A stretch of DNA of 64,000 nucleotides. Source: an uncultured Dehalococcoidia bacterium (GTDB lineage: Bacteria; Chloroflexota; Dehalococcoidia; Lucifugimonadales; UBA3495). Location of the stretch: NCBI GenBank assembly GCA_951812625.1, contig CATOSP010000002.1:1280880-1344879 (forward strand). Reading direction: 5' to 3'. The notes beneath the pieces are model-generated. The model saw only the letters and a program-made list of their open reading frames with translations. It did no database searches and had not been told where the DNA came from. This document shows positions 8,413 to 17,178 of this stretch, in pieces; within the stretch, counting starts at the first letter, position 1, and the number at the start of each line of letters is the position of its first letter. The position numbers and the translations under genes are program-made.

Positions 8413-9249
8413 ATGACTTCATTTGTAGAACGATTGGAGCAAGCCTGCGAGGCCAACCGGAGCCTGGTCTGTGTCGGACTAGACGTTGACCCGGAACGGA
8501 TGCCTGTGCCAGATGCGCTAGAATTCAACAAGGGAATTATTGACGCTACCCAAGACCTGGTGTGCGCTTACAAGCCCAACCTAGCGTTCTACGAGGCCTT
8601 GGGTCTGCCTGGCCTTAGGGCTCTGGAGGGTACTATCGAGTATGTTCGTGCCCACGCGCCGGGAGTGGTCATCCTGGGGGACGCGAAACGCGGGGACATT
8701 GAAATTTCTGCCGCCGCCTATGCACGAGCCATGTTCCGCGTCTGGGAGTTCGATGCGGTAACAGTCAACGCCTGGGGCGGGAAGGATGGTTTGCAACCAT
8801 TCCTGGAATACCCCGGGCACGGCGTATTCGTATGGTGCCGGGGTTCGAATCCTGGGTCTGGCGATCTTCAGGACCTGCTCGTGAACACTCCGCACGGAAT
8901 AGTCCCGTTGTACCGCCACCTAGCCCGGTCCGCGGCAGAATGGAACGAACATGGCAACCTCGCGCTAGTCATGGGAGCTACATACCCGGAGCAGCTCTCA
9001 GAGGTGCGGCAGTTGTGTCCGGGGATGCCTTTGTTGATTCCCGGCGTCGGTGCCCAGGGTGGTGGGTTAGATGCGGCGGTGCGCAGTGGTACAGACCCGC
9101 GAGGCAGGTTGGCCATCTTCAATTCATCCAGGGGGATCATATATGCCTCCTCGGGCTCCGACTTCGGTGCGGCGGCCCGTGTAGCGGCAAGGAAGTTGCG
9201 CGACAGTATCAACCAAGTGCTAGAAGCTGAAGGGAAGGGATGGTCCTAG
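8413..9249 (+). CDS. pyrF: orotidine 5'-phosphate decarboxylase
   Basis: This enzyme converts OMP to UMP, the last step of UMP synthesis. The 278-residue protein is of the longer bacterial type 2 class. The N-terminus has LVCVGLDVDPERMP, the catalytic Asp-Lys-Asp array is in GDAKRGDI, and the phosphate-binding C-terminal part has IPGVGAQGG and NSSRGIIYAS. ATG 8413 gives the normal N-terminus; the longer upstream frame lacks homology. It is separate from the pyr operon at 12-20 kb and overlaps the DUF951 gene by 10 bases. Confidence 0.95.
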   Translation: MTSFVERLEQACEANRSLVCVGLDVDPERMPVPDALEFNKGIIDATQDLVCAYKPNLAFYEALGLPGLRALEGTIEYVRAHAPGVVILGDAKRGDIEISAAAYARAMFRVWEFDAVTVNAWGGKDGLQPFLEYPGHGVFVWCRGSNPGSGDLQDLLVNTPHGIVPLYRHLARSAAEWNEHGNLALVMGATYPEQLSEVRQLCPGMPLLIPGVGAQGGGLDAAVRSGTDPRGRLAIFNSSRGIIYASSGSDFGAAARVAARKLRDSINQVLEAEGKGWS

Positions 9250-9434
9250 ACCTGAAGATAGGCGATGTGGTGCGCATGAAGAAGGCGCACCCATGTGGCA
9301 ACCATCTTTGGAAAGTCACTCGGTTGGGTGCGGACATCGGGCTCACCTGCCAGAAGTGCCAACGCCGATTGTTGCTGGCGCGCTCGTACCTGCGGCGCAG
9401 GGTACAGAAGGTCATCCCTGGAGGCCAGGGTTAA
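9240..9434 (+). CDS. DUF951 family small protein
   Basis: The 64-residue protein shows the DUF951 pattern: an N-terminal DLKIGDVVRMKKAHPCG, a middle RLGADIGLTC, and a second Cys pair (CQKCQR). The three or four cysteines look like a small zinc-binding fold. The family is small, basic and often found near housekeeping genes in Firmicutes and Chloroflexota; nucleic-acid binding is a guess. The ATG overlaps the end of pyrF by 10 bases, so translation is likely coupled. Confidence 0.85.
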   Translation: MVLDLKIGDVVRMKKAHPCGNHLWKVTRLGADIGLTCQKCQRRLLLARSYLRRRVQKVIPGGQG

Positions 9435-9477
9435 TAAGGTGCCCGCAGGTAGGCCAGTGTGCACGTGGCAGTGAGAC

Positions 9478-10431
9478 TCAGGACTCTGAAGGGACGGCCG
9501 AGACCACATGGTCGCCGTCTGGACGGACCCACTCCCACAACTCAGCGTGGTAGCCCCGCAGTTGGTCGGACATGGCGTCGATGAAGCTTCGCACGGCTCT
9601 CCCCAGGAACTTTCCCCGAAGGGTGCAGACGCCGATCACCGAACCGGGGAAAATGTGGTCAAGGCGCACTACACCCAGTTTGTCGTGATCTTCAGGGTGG
9701 AGCGTGAAGTCGGCGGCTATGGCCACTCCCAAGCCGATCTCTACATACCGCTTGATCGATTCTGTGTCGTCCATAGCCAAGACTACTTCGTAGTTCATCC
9801 CCTGGTTCTTCAGCGACGTCTCGACTTTCTGACGGGTCAAGCTCTCCGGACCGGACAGGATCAAGGGCCATTCGGCGACATCCTGCAACCGAATGGGATG
9901 GCGTTCGAGCAGAGGATGCCCCGGTGGCGTCATCAGTACCACGTTGTACTCAAACAGTTCCTGGAACTCCAAGGACGGGTCGTCGGAAGGAGGAGGAGAG
10001 CAAAAGGCCAAGTCAAGCTCGCCAGACTTAACCAGGGAGATCAGCGCTGTGTACGGGCGGGCCAGCAACCGGATGCGGACGTCCGGCATCCGAGACCGAA
10101 ACTCCTGAATGCCTCTAGGCAGATGGTGCATCAAGAGGTCGTGGTAGGCTCCGACTACAAAGGAGCCCAGTCGTTCTGAATAATCCATTTGAGTCTTGAG
10201 GGTGTCCACCGCCTGGACGACAGGGGTTACCAACTCCAAGAGTGTCACGCCTTCGGATGTGAGTTGAATGGGTCGTTTGATGCGATCGAAGAGCGTGATG
10301 CCAAACTCGCTTTCCAGTTTACGGAGATGTGTCGTGACGGTTGGTTGGCCAAGCTCCAAGTTGCGGGCTGCCTTGGATACGCTGCGAAGGCGTGCGACAT
10401 GGTAAAAACTGATCAATTCGCGCAGTTCCAT
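9478..10431 (-). CDS. LysR family transcriptional regulator
   Basis: The protein has 317 residues with an N-terminal winged helix-turn-helix (FYHVARLRSVSKAARNLELGQ, then THLRKLESEFG) and a substrate-binding domain typical of LysR proteins. ATG 10431 puts the helix-turn-helix at the normal distance from the N-terminus, with a G-rich stretch upstream; the extension to 10479 is AT-rich and unlikely. It is divergent from the ferredoxin gene, so autoregulation and control of the ferredoxin from the shared gap are possible. The effector is unknown. Confidence 0.9.
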   Translation of the reverse strand: MELRELISFYHVARLRSVSKAARNLELGQPTVTTHLRKLESEFGITLFDRIKRPIQLTSEGVTLLELVTPVVQAVDTLKTQMDYSERLGSFVVGAYHDLLMHHLPRGIQEFRSRMPDVRIRLLARPYTALISLVKSGELDLAFCSPPPSDDPSLEFQELFEYNVVLMTPPGHPLLERHPIRLQDVAEWPLILSGPESLTRQKVETSLKNQGMNYEVVLAMDDTESIKRYVEIGLGVAIAADFTLHPEDHDKLGVVRLDHIFPGSVIGVCTLRGKFLGRAVRSFIDAMSDQLRGYHAELWEWVRPDGDHVVSAVPSES

Positions 10432-10464
10432 AAGGCTTGCCCCCCAACTTATACCGTCGGATTC

Positions 10465-10477
10465 GATATAATATATC
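10465..10477. promoter_or_regulatory. AT-rich inverted repeat in LysR/ferredoxin gap (operator candidate)
   Basis: GATATA-A-TATATC is a perfect 13-base inverted repeat 34 bases upstream of the LysR ATG. It lies in an unusually AT-rich stretch of the divergent gap, which also holds a TTGACA on the plus strand near 10490. The short AT-rich dyad suits a LysR-type T-N11-A site, but assignment to this regulator is inference. Confidence 0.35.
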
Positions 10478-10604
10478 ATATGTTATCGCTTGACAAAATA
10501 TATTTCACGAATCGAAAATGGCCCTGAACCTATATCAGGCTTGCGCCCATCTGGCCGTTTCCTGGCCACCGTGGGCGGCCTAGCGCCGGAGTGGTTGCGG
10601 GTAT

Positions 10605-10850
10605 ATGCCATACGTGATCACAGAGCCCTGTATCGGGGTAAAAGACGCAAGCTGCGTAGAGGTCTGCCCGGTGGACTGTATTCAGACCACCGACGAAGCG
10701 GAGATGTACTACATCGATCCAGAGATTTGCATCGACTGCTCCTACTGCGAATCGGTGTGTCCGGTCAACGCCATATTCGACGAGTTTGCTGTTCCCTCGA
10801 AGTGGCGCCCATTTATCATTAAGAACCGGAACTTTTTCGACGGCAAGTAG
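10605..10850 (+). CDS. 7Fe ferredoxin (3Fe-4S/4Fe-4S)
   Basis: The 81-residue protein is a small FdxA-like electron carrier. The N-terminal cluster motif (PCIGVKDASCVEVCPVDC) has the spacing of a 3Fe-4S site, and the second motif (CIDCSYCESVCPVNAI) is a standard 4Fe-4S ligand set. It is shorter than the usual roughly 105-residue Thermus or Mycobacterium ferredoxins, lacking the extended C-terminal tail. It is a stand-alone gene, divergent from the LysR regulator; its redox partner is not visible here. Confidence 0.92.
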   Translation: MPYVITEPCIGVKDASCVEVCPVDCIQTTDEAEMYYIDPEICIDCSYCESVCPVNAIFDEFAVPSKWRPFIIKNRNFFDGK

Positions 10851-11159
10851 TCCCCCGACGGGTCCCTGAGCGCGGATTCGTCCTGCCTATCGGGCGATCG
10901 TTTTTTGAAGTTTGTCCATGCTCGCGCGGTGGCTGGGCGCCGTCCACGCTCGACAATGTTCCCGTGTCCCCATCTCTGGCCCGTTGATTTTAATGTACTC
11001 TGAACCGAAGCCAATGGCTTGTGTAGAGTAACCCCGCGACCATACCGGGAGGGCATTCGAGTAGCGGACGGCGACGCGGCAACTAGAGCGGCGGACCGGA
11101 GGATTTCCAGGTCGGGCAGCATATCATATCGTTACATGACCAGTGACAGGAAGGGACAA
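10851..11159. other. 309-base gap without a recognised feature
   Basis: This gap lies between the ferredoxin and the cyclodeaminase-like gene. A frame from 11019 is continuous with the downstream gene, but its extra 47 residues are Arg-rich and unlike the family, so they are treated as non-coding leader. No hairpin with a T-run, tRNA or riboswitch is apparent. Confidence 0.35.
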
Positions 11160-12113
11160 ATGGCACTTTTCTTGCGGGACGATGAAGTTTCGAAAGCCAT
11201 CGGCATGGGAGAGATGCTGGAGACCATTGAGTCTATGCAGCGTCACTTCGGACATGGCGAGGCTTATAACCTGCCCCGGAGGAAGATAATTGCCAGCGGG
11301 GGTATGCTCTCGGTGATGGGTGGAGGGCTGTTTTACGACGACGTGCTGGGTGTCAAGACCTACACTGTCGTCCGAGGGGCATACTCGTTCCAGGTGAGCC
11401 TTTATGACGCCAACACCGGGGTTCTTCTATGCTACACCCAAGCCAACCGGCTGGGGCAACTTCGCACTGGCGCTACCACCGGCGTGGCGGTTAAGTACCT
11501 GTCCAACTCGGGACCAGTAACAGTGGGGATTATCGGGACTGGTTACCAGGCGCCGACCCAGTTGGAGGCGGTTGCCAAGGTCAGGAATATCGAGAGAGTC
11601 AAGGCTTTCAGTCGCACGACTGAACGGAGGGAAGCCTTCGCGGCGTCCATGAGCGAGTCACTGGGCATCGATGTCACCGCAGTGGACAGTGGAGAAGAAG
11701 CAGTGACAGGCAGCGACATCGTAGTCTGCATAGCTGCGGCTACGGAACCCGTGGTTGATGGGGACTGGGTCGCGTCGGGGACCACAGTCATCGGCGCTGG
11801 CCCTACCACTTGGCGGGTCCAGGAGGTGGCGGACTCAATGCTGGCCAAGGCCGATAAAGTATTCGTGGACTCGGCAGACCAGGCCCCCATAGAGGCGGGA
11901 GATATGGCCAGCGCGGTAGACCGTGGCCTTTTCCAGTGGAGCCAGATGATCGAGTTGCGCCATGCGGTGGCAGGTGTGGTAACGGGGAGGGACAACCCGG
12001 AGCAGGTGATCTTCGCCAAACTGATGGGCACCGGGGTTGCTGATGTGGCTGCGGCCAAACTGGTTTACGAGCAGGCCAAGGCCAAGGGTCTGGGTGTAGA
12101 TATGGAATGGTAA
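11160..12113 (+). CDS. ornithine cyclodeaminase/mu-crystallin family protein
   Basis: The 317-residue protein belongs to the ornithine cyclodeaminase/mu-crystallin family of NAD(P)-dependent enzymes acting on amino or imino acids. The Rossmann motif is VGIIGTGYQA near residue 125. Upstream are the substrate-side segments RRKIIASGG and GVKTYTVVRG, and ANRLGQLRTGATTGVA matches the conserved family stretch. ATG 11160 is preferred because GGAAGG lies close upstream. The real substrate (ornithine, alanine, ketimines) cannot be told. It faces the pyr operon end to end. Confidence 0.88.
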   Translation: MALFLRDDEVSKAIGMGEMLETIESMQRHFGHGEAYNLPRRKIIASGGMLSVMGGGLFYDDVLGVKTYTVVRGAYSFQVSLYDANTGVLLCYTQANRLGQLRTGATTGVAVKYLSNSGPVTVGIIGTGYQAPTQLEAVAKVRNIERVKAFSRTTERREAFAASMSESLGIDVTAVDSGEEAVTGSDIVVCIAAATEPVVDGDWVASGTTVIGAGPTTWRVQEVADSMLAKADKVFVDSADQAPIEAGDMASAVDRGLFQWSQMIELRHAVAGVVTGRDNPEQVIFAKLMGTGVADVAAAKLVYEQAKAKGLGVDMEW

Positions 12114-12140
12114 GGGAGTAGACCCCTCTTACCTGCTCCC
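12114..12140. terminator. hairpin between convergent cyclodeaminase-like gene and carB
   Basis: GGGAGTAG at 12114-12121 can pair with CTGCTCCC at 12133-12140 (one G-U pair), directly after the plus-strand stop and about 40 bases after the carB stop. There is no good T-run on either side, so a bidirectional terminator is only a possibility. Confidence 0.3.
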
Positions 12141-12183
12141 ACGGTTGATGATTCCCGGAGCGGCCAGTTCTCAGCGAAACAAG

Positions 12184-15100
12184 TTACCCCGCGTTGCGGT
12201 ACTCCTTGGTGCACTTGACGCTGTATGCCCCCTCTCCCATCAACAGGCTTTCTACTGCGGCGCGTGCAGTGTCCAAGGACGTGAAGCAAGGAGTCTGGCG
12301 CTCCACCGCAGCTCTCCGTATGTGGAACCCGTCCTGCATCACTGAAGTGTCGCCCGACAAAGTGTTTATCACCGCCGTGACCGTGCCGTCGTTCACCACG
12401 TCCACCACGTTCGGGCTACCCTCATCCAGCATCTTGCTAACCGTGGTCACCGGCATACCCATTGCTGAGATCATTGCTGCCGTACCCTCCGTAGCATAGA
12501 GGCGGCAGCCAGCTTGATGCAAAGCCCGGATCAGGGATACGGCTTCAGCCTTGTCGTGGTCGGCGATGCTGAGGAGTACCGAAGACTTGCTGTTGAGGTT
12601 CAGATTGGCAGCCATGAGGGCTTTTGATAATGCGCTGCCAAAATCCTGGTCAATTCCCATAACTTCGCCGGTGGATTTCATCTCAGGACCAAGATGCCAA
12701 TCCACGCCCACGAGCTTGCCCATCGAAAACACAGGGGCTTTGATCCCCACCAGTTTCTGCCGCGGCCACAGGCCTCCCTCGTAACCCTGTTCTTCCAGGG
12801 ATTGGCCGAGCATGACTCGAGTCGCCATAGACGCCACCGGCACACCGGTTACCTTGGAGATGAAAGGAATCGTGCGACTGCCCCTAGGGTTTACCTCCAG
12901 AACATAGACCGCAGTAGAGTTTTCGGAGGCATCGACCTGCGGGCTCCGATAAGGCGGACCACCCTGTATGACAAACTGGATGTTCATCAGGCCGCGGACT
13001 TCCAGCGCGAGACCGATTCTGGTTGTGTAGTCGACAATCGTGTCGACCTCTTCCTCGGTCAGGTTCAGGCCGGGATATATTGCCATGGAGTCGCCGCTGT
13101 GTACACCGGCCCTCTCAATGTGTTCCATGATTCCGGGGATTAGCACCCGGCTGCCGTCGCACACGGCGTCGACCTCGCACTCCTTGCCTTCGATGTATCG
13201 GTCGATCAGGACTCGTTTGTCTGGCGCGACTTCTGTTGCGACGGTCAGGTACCGTATCAATTCCGAGGCGTTCTGGACGATTTCCATGGCCCGCCCGCCC
13301 AGAACATAGCTTGGGCGAACAACGGCAGGATAGCCAATGTCTTGGGCTACCCGCAGCGCCTCCTCAACCGAGCTAATAGCCGCGCCAGGAGGCTGTGGGA
13401 TGCCCAGACGTGCCAGGAATTCCTCGAACTTGTGCCGGTCGGAGGCGATGTCTATGGCCTCGGCGCTGGAACCTATGATCGGGAGACCCGCTGACGCCAG
13501 AGACTGGGAGAGGTCGATGGCAGTCTGGCCACCGAACTGGACCACGCAGGGGGGCGGCTCGTCGTCCCCTGCTTCGTTCTCGATGATGTTCCTCACCGAT
13601 TCCTCGTCCAGAGGCTCGAAGTAGAGCCGGTCGCTGGAATCGAAGTCAGTGGATACCGTCTCGGGGTTGGAGTTGATCATGATGCTGCGCACGTGGTTGC
13701 GGGACAGTGCCCAAGCCGCGTGGACGCTGCAGTAGTCGAACTCTATGCCCTGACCGATGCGGATGGGTCCGCTGCCTATAACGATGGCCTTCGGTCCGGG
13801 CAAGGGCAGGGCCTCGTTTTCCTGGTCGTATGAGCTGTAGTAGTAGGGGGTGACTGCCTCGAACTCGGCTGCGCAGGTGTCCACGGTCTTGTAGACTGGT
13901 CGGATGTCCCATGAGTTGCGCAGGTTCCGCACCTGCTCCGGGAGGACATCGGCCAGCGTTCCGATCTGGTCGTCGGAGAATCCCAAGCGCTTGGCCTGGA
14001 GCAGCAACTGGGGGGTCAATGGTTCGGAGAGCATGCGGCGTTCCATAGCCACAATGCGCTCCAGTGCGCTTATGAACCAGGGGTCAATATAGGTGCGGCG
14101 GGTCAGGGCATCCCCGCCTATGTTTCTCCGTATACCCGCCATTAGGGCCCAAAGGCGCTCGTCGTTGGGTCCGAAGCGCGGGTCATCGAGGTTTATGCCC
14201 TGGCTGCCTCTCCAGTCTGGATGCTCCCAGAGGAGGGACCGTCCTCCCAACTCGAGGCCGCGGGCAGCCTTCTGTAGAGCCGACTCGAATGAGCGGTCGA
14301 TGACCATCACTTCGCCCGTGGCCTTCATCTGGGTTGTCGTGCGCCGGTCACCATTTGGGAACTTGTCAAACGGCCACCTGGGGAACTTGACGACGCAGTA
14401 GTCCAGGGCAGGTTCGAACGCAGCCCTGGTCTTGTCTGTAACGGCGTTGGGGATCTCGTCGAGCCGCTTGCCCACGGCTATCTTGGCGGCAACTCTGGCT
14501 ATGGGATACCCGGTGGCTTTGCTGGCCAGGGCGGAACTGCGGCTTACCCTGGGGTTGACTTCGATTACGTAGTAGTCCGAGTTCAGGGTGTCAGGAAGGG
14601 CCAATTCGTCGATAACTACCGGGTGAGGACGCAGGGCGAACTGGATATTGCAGCCGCCCTCGATGCCCAGACCTCGAATGATCTTGAGGCTGGCGGTGCG
14701 GAGCATCTGGTATTCCTTGTCCGTCAGGGTCTGGCTGGGAGCGACGACGATGCTGTCGCCAGTGTGGACGCCCATCGGGTCCAGGTTTTCCATGTTGCAG
14801 ATGGTGATGCAGTTGTCAGCCCCGTCACGCATCACCTCGTACTCGACTTCCTTCCACCCGGCCAGGGAGCGTTCCAGCAGTATCTGGGAGATGGGACTGG
14901 CAGCCAGGCCGCTTTGCACAATAGCCTCGAACTCCTCCCACGTGTTGGCGATACCGCCGCCGCTGCCGCCCAAGGTGTAGGCAGGCCGGATAACCAGAGG
15001 CAGACCCATCTGGTACCCCAGGGCGTGGGCTTCATCCGCGGATGAGGCGGTGAAATTCCGCGGCTCCGGCTCTCCAATTTCGTGTAGGAAACTTCGGAAA

Positions 15101-15486
15101 AACTCCCGGTCCTCCGCCCGGCGGATGGTTTCCAGCGGAGTCCCCAGAAGCCGGACGTTGTACCGGTCAAGGACCCCGGCGTCGGCCAAGGCAACGGCCA
15201 AGTTGAGGCCTGTTTGCCCTCCCAGCGTCGGGAGCATTCCGTCAGGGCGCTCAATGCGTATGACCCGTTCAAGCACCTCGACAGTCAGCGGTTCGATGTA
15301 AACGCGGTCCGCTATGTCGTCATCGGTCATTATGGTGGCGGGGTTCGAGTTGACCAGGACAGTGGTAACCCCCTCCTCGCGGAGGGCGGTGCAAGCTTGG
15401 GTCCCAGCGTAATCGAATTCCGCCGCCTGACCTATGACGATAGGACCGGAGCCAATGACCAACACTTTGTCCGGCTTGGTGCTGAT
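12184..15486 (-). CDS. carB: carbamoyl-phosphate synthase large subunit
   Basis: About 1,100 residues with two homologous ATP-grasp halves, which make carbamoyl phosphate from bicarbonate, ammonia and two ATP. The first half opens with VLVIGSGPIVIGQAAEFDY, the second with AIVIGSGPIRIGQGIEFDY; TLGGQTGLN and QFGGQTAID are the paired motifs. The C-terminal MGS-like allosteric domain is intact. No ATG, GTG or TTG lies at the right place. The family N-terminus (M-x-x-K-x-D-K-V-L-V-I-G) is matched only if translation begins at ATC 15486-15484, exactly 5 bases after GGAGG. The alternative GTG at 15465 is 24 bases from that site. It is the last gene of the pyr operon. Confidence 0.93.
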   Translation of the reverse strand: MSTKPDKVLVIGSGPIVIGQAAEFDYAGTQACTALREEGVTTVLVNSNPATIMTDDDIADRVYIEPLTVEVLERVIRIERPDGMLPTLGGQTGLNLAVALADAGVLDRYNVRLLGTPLETIRRAEDREFFRSFLHEIGEPEPRNFTASSADEAHALGYQMGLPLVIRPAYTLGGSGGGIANTWEEFEAIVQSGLAASPISQILLERSLAGWKEVEYEVMRDGADNCITICNMENLDPMGVHTGDSIVVAPSQTLTDKEYQMLRTASLKIIRGLGIEGGCNIQFALRPHPVVIDELALPDTLNSDYYVIEVNPRVSRSSALASKATGYPIARVAAKIAVGKRLDEIPNAVTDKTRAAFEPALDYCVVKFPRWPFDKFPNGDRRTTTQMKATGEVMVIDRSFESALQKAARGLELGGRSLLWEHPDWRGSQGINLDDPRFGPNDERLWALMAGIRRNIGGDALTRRTYIDPWFISALERIVAMERRMLSEPLTPQLLLQAKRLGFSDDQIGTLADVLPEQVRNLRNSWDIRPVYKTVDTCAAEFEAVTPYYYSSYDQENEALPLPGPKAIVIGSGPIRIGQGIEFDYCSVHAAWALSRNHVRSIMINSNPETVSTDFDSSDRLYFEPLDEESVRNIIENEAGDDEPPPCVVQFGGQTAIDLSQSLASAGLPIIGSSAEAIDIASDRHKFEEFLARLGIPQPPGAAISSVEEALRVAQDIGYPAVVRPSYVLGGRAMEIVQNASELIRYLTVATEVAPDKRVLIDRYIEGKECEVDAVCDGSRVLIPGIMEHIERAGVHSGDSMAIYPGLNLTEEEVDTIVDYTTRIGLALEVRGLMNIQFVIQGGPPYRSPQVDASENSTAVYVLEVNPRGSRTIPFISKVTGVPVASMATRVMLGQSLEEQGYEGGLWPRQKLVGIKAPVFSMGKLVGVDWHLGPEMKSTGEVMGIDQDFGSALSKALMAANLNLNSKSSVLLSIADHDKAEAVSLIRALHQAGCRLYATEGTAAMISAMGMPVTTVSKMLDEGSPNVVDVVNDGTVTAVINTLSGDTSVMQDGFHIRRAAVERQTPCFTSLDTARAAVESLLMGEGAYSVKCTKEYRNAG

Positions 15487-15555
15487 GTCGGCCTCCTTTC
15501 GCGCCTCGGTTGAATTTGCCCCGGGACGGGCGCCATATGGCGTTCCCGCCCCGAC

Positions 15556-15972
15556 CTAGATTGTTGGAAGCACACCGGGCAATTCGATGTAATTTCGTTC
15601 CTGGAATACGTTGAGGCAGTTGAACGCGAACGCCCCATACAGCTTGCCGGTCGGGTCGAATTGCATCGCCTCCGACTCCGGGTCCAGGTCCCTGGGGGGG
15701 ATGCGGAAAACCAGCATGTCATCCTTGGCCGACTCGACCTCGATCCATGCCACCTGAAAGGGAGGTTGATCACGCCGGGTCTGGTCGACCGCCTTGATAA
15801 TCAGTTCCCACCGCTTGCCCATCTCGATTCTGGTTGGGGTGAGTTGGTACATGTGGGAATCACAAGAGAAATAGGGCACTTCCTGATCCAGAAGGCTTAT
15901 GATTTCTGACAACTCGCCAGGAATCTCCACTTCCACACCCTCCTCCATTATGACCATAGAAAAAGAAGACAT
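15556..15972 (-). CDS. protein of unknown function inside the pyr operon
   Basis: This 138-residue acidic protein lies between carA and carB on the same strand. I do not recognise the family. It has no membrane segment or signal peptide. An N-terminal MEEGVEVEIPGE is followed by EIISLLDQEVPYFSCDSHMYQ, and the C-terminal half is a mixed hydrophobic/charged domain ending NYIELPGVLPTI. ATG 15972 is preferred, with GAGG 7 bases upstream; in-frame ATGs at 15957 and 15948 are alternatives. The preceding 80 bases are A-rich compared with neighbours. Its place suggests a role tied to carbamoyl phosphate synthase or pyrimidine control, as inference only. Confidence 0.7.
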   Translation of the reverse strand: MSSFSMVIMEEGVEVEIPGELSEIISLLDQEVPYFSCDSHMYQLTPTRIEMGKRWELIIKAVDQTRRDQPPFQVAWIEVESAKDDMLVFRIPPRDLDPESEAMQFDPTGKLYGAFAFNCLNVFQERNYIELPGVLPTI

Positions 15973-16083
15973 CAAAAAACCTCGCAATAAGTCCAAAAAA
16001 GATAGATAAAGGTTGAGAGGTTCCGGCGGTTTTGCCTTTTTCTTGATGGTTTGTCGAATAGGCGGTCCCTCCTCGCTCCTGAA

Positions 16084-17178
16084 TTATTGGTGCTGGGCCA
16101 CTAGATCGAGAAATTGATCAAATAAATATTCGTTCTCGCGCGGGCCCGGTGACGCCTCGGAGTGATATTGGATGGTGAACACGGGGTATTCGCGGTGCTT
16201 AAGGCCCTCGATGGTCTGGTCGTTCAGGTTGATGTGGGTGACCTCCAGACCAGAGGGCAATGAATCAGAGCTTACAGCGTAGCCGTGGTTCTGGGCTGTG
16301 ATGTACACACGGCCGTCGCTCAGGTCCTGGACTGGGTGGTTCGCACCGCGGTGGCCGAATTTCAGCTTGAAGGTATCCGCGCCAAGGGCGCGGGCCACCA
16401 TCTGATGCCCCAGGCAGATGCCCATGATCGGAACCCTGCCCAGAACCCTGCGGATATTCGAGACCACGTAATCAAGCAGTTGCGGGTCTCCAGGCCCGGG
16501 TGACAACAGGATGCCCGAAGGGTTCAGGGCAAGCATTTCTTCGGCACTGGTGGCCGCTGAGATGGCTATGACCTCGCAGCCACGACTCCGCAGAAGGCGG
16601 AGGATGTTGTATTTCAGACCACAGTCGTTGACCAGGATCCGGTAACCGGGCGCGCCCGGCAGCAGAGGCGGGTCGTCCCAGCGGTATTGCACGTCGGTGG
16701 TCACTGTCTTCACGAAGTCGACGCCATCATACGGTGGCTGCTGGGACAGAAGTTCCAGAGCCAGTTCCGGGGACTCGTGGGTGATCAGGCCCATCATGAC
16801 ACCACTGCTACGCAGTCGGCGGGTGATGGCCCGGGTATCCACTCCACTCAGTCCGGGGATGTCCTGGGATGCCAAGAACTCGTGCAGGGTGATGCCGTCG
16901 AGTGAATGACTCGGACGGTCGCAGTGCTCCCGAACGATCATCCCGGAAACCTGGATCCGTTTCGACTCGTGGTCTTCGGGATTGATGCCGTAGTTGCCAA
17001 CGAGAGGATAGGTGAGATTGACCATCTGCCCAGCGTAGGAGGGGTCAGTCAGGACTTCCTGATAGCCGGTCATGCTGGTGTTGAAGACAACCTCTCCGTA
17101 CCCGCCCTTTTCCGCTCCAAAGGATTCTCCTCGGAATACCGAGCCGTCCTCCAAGACCAGGTGAGCAGGATTAGCCAT
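16084..17178 (-). CDS. carA: carbamoyl-phosphate synthase small (glutaminase) subunit
   Basis: The 364-residue subunit hydrolyses glutamine and passes ammonia to CarB. The N-terminal domain has LEDGSVFRGESFGA and VVFNTSMTGYQEVLTDPSY. The C-terminal class I amidotransferase domain has the nucleophile Cys in GICLGHQ and the His-Glu pair in QYHSEASPGP. ATG 17178 is chosen over 17187 because GAGG is then 9 bases upstream rather than touching the start. It overlaps the end of pyrC by 8 bases, consistent with translational coupling. Confidence 0.95.
   Translation of the reverse strand: MANPAHLVLEDGSVFRGESFGAEKGGYGEVVFNTSMTGYQEVLTDPSYAGQMVNLTYPLVGNYGINPEDHESKRIQVSGMIVREHCDRPSHSLDGITLHEFLASQDIPGLSGVDTRAITRRLRSSGVMMGLITHESPELALELLSQQPPYDGVDFVKTVTTDVQYRWDDPPLLPGAPGYRILVNDCGLKYNILRLLRSRGCEVIAISAATSAEEMLALNPSGILLSPGPGDPQLLDYVVSNIRRVLGRVPIMGICLGHQMVARALGADTFKLKFGHRGANHPVQDLSDGRVYITAQNHGYAVSSDSLPSGLEVTHINLNDQTIEGLKHREYPVFTIQYHSEASPGPRENEYLFDQFLDLVAQHQ

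Noticed and set aside
12184..15465. carB start at GTG 15465
   Set aside because: It lies 24 bases from the GGAGG and removes the conserved residues before VLVIGSGP.
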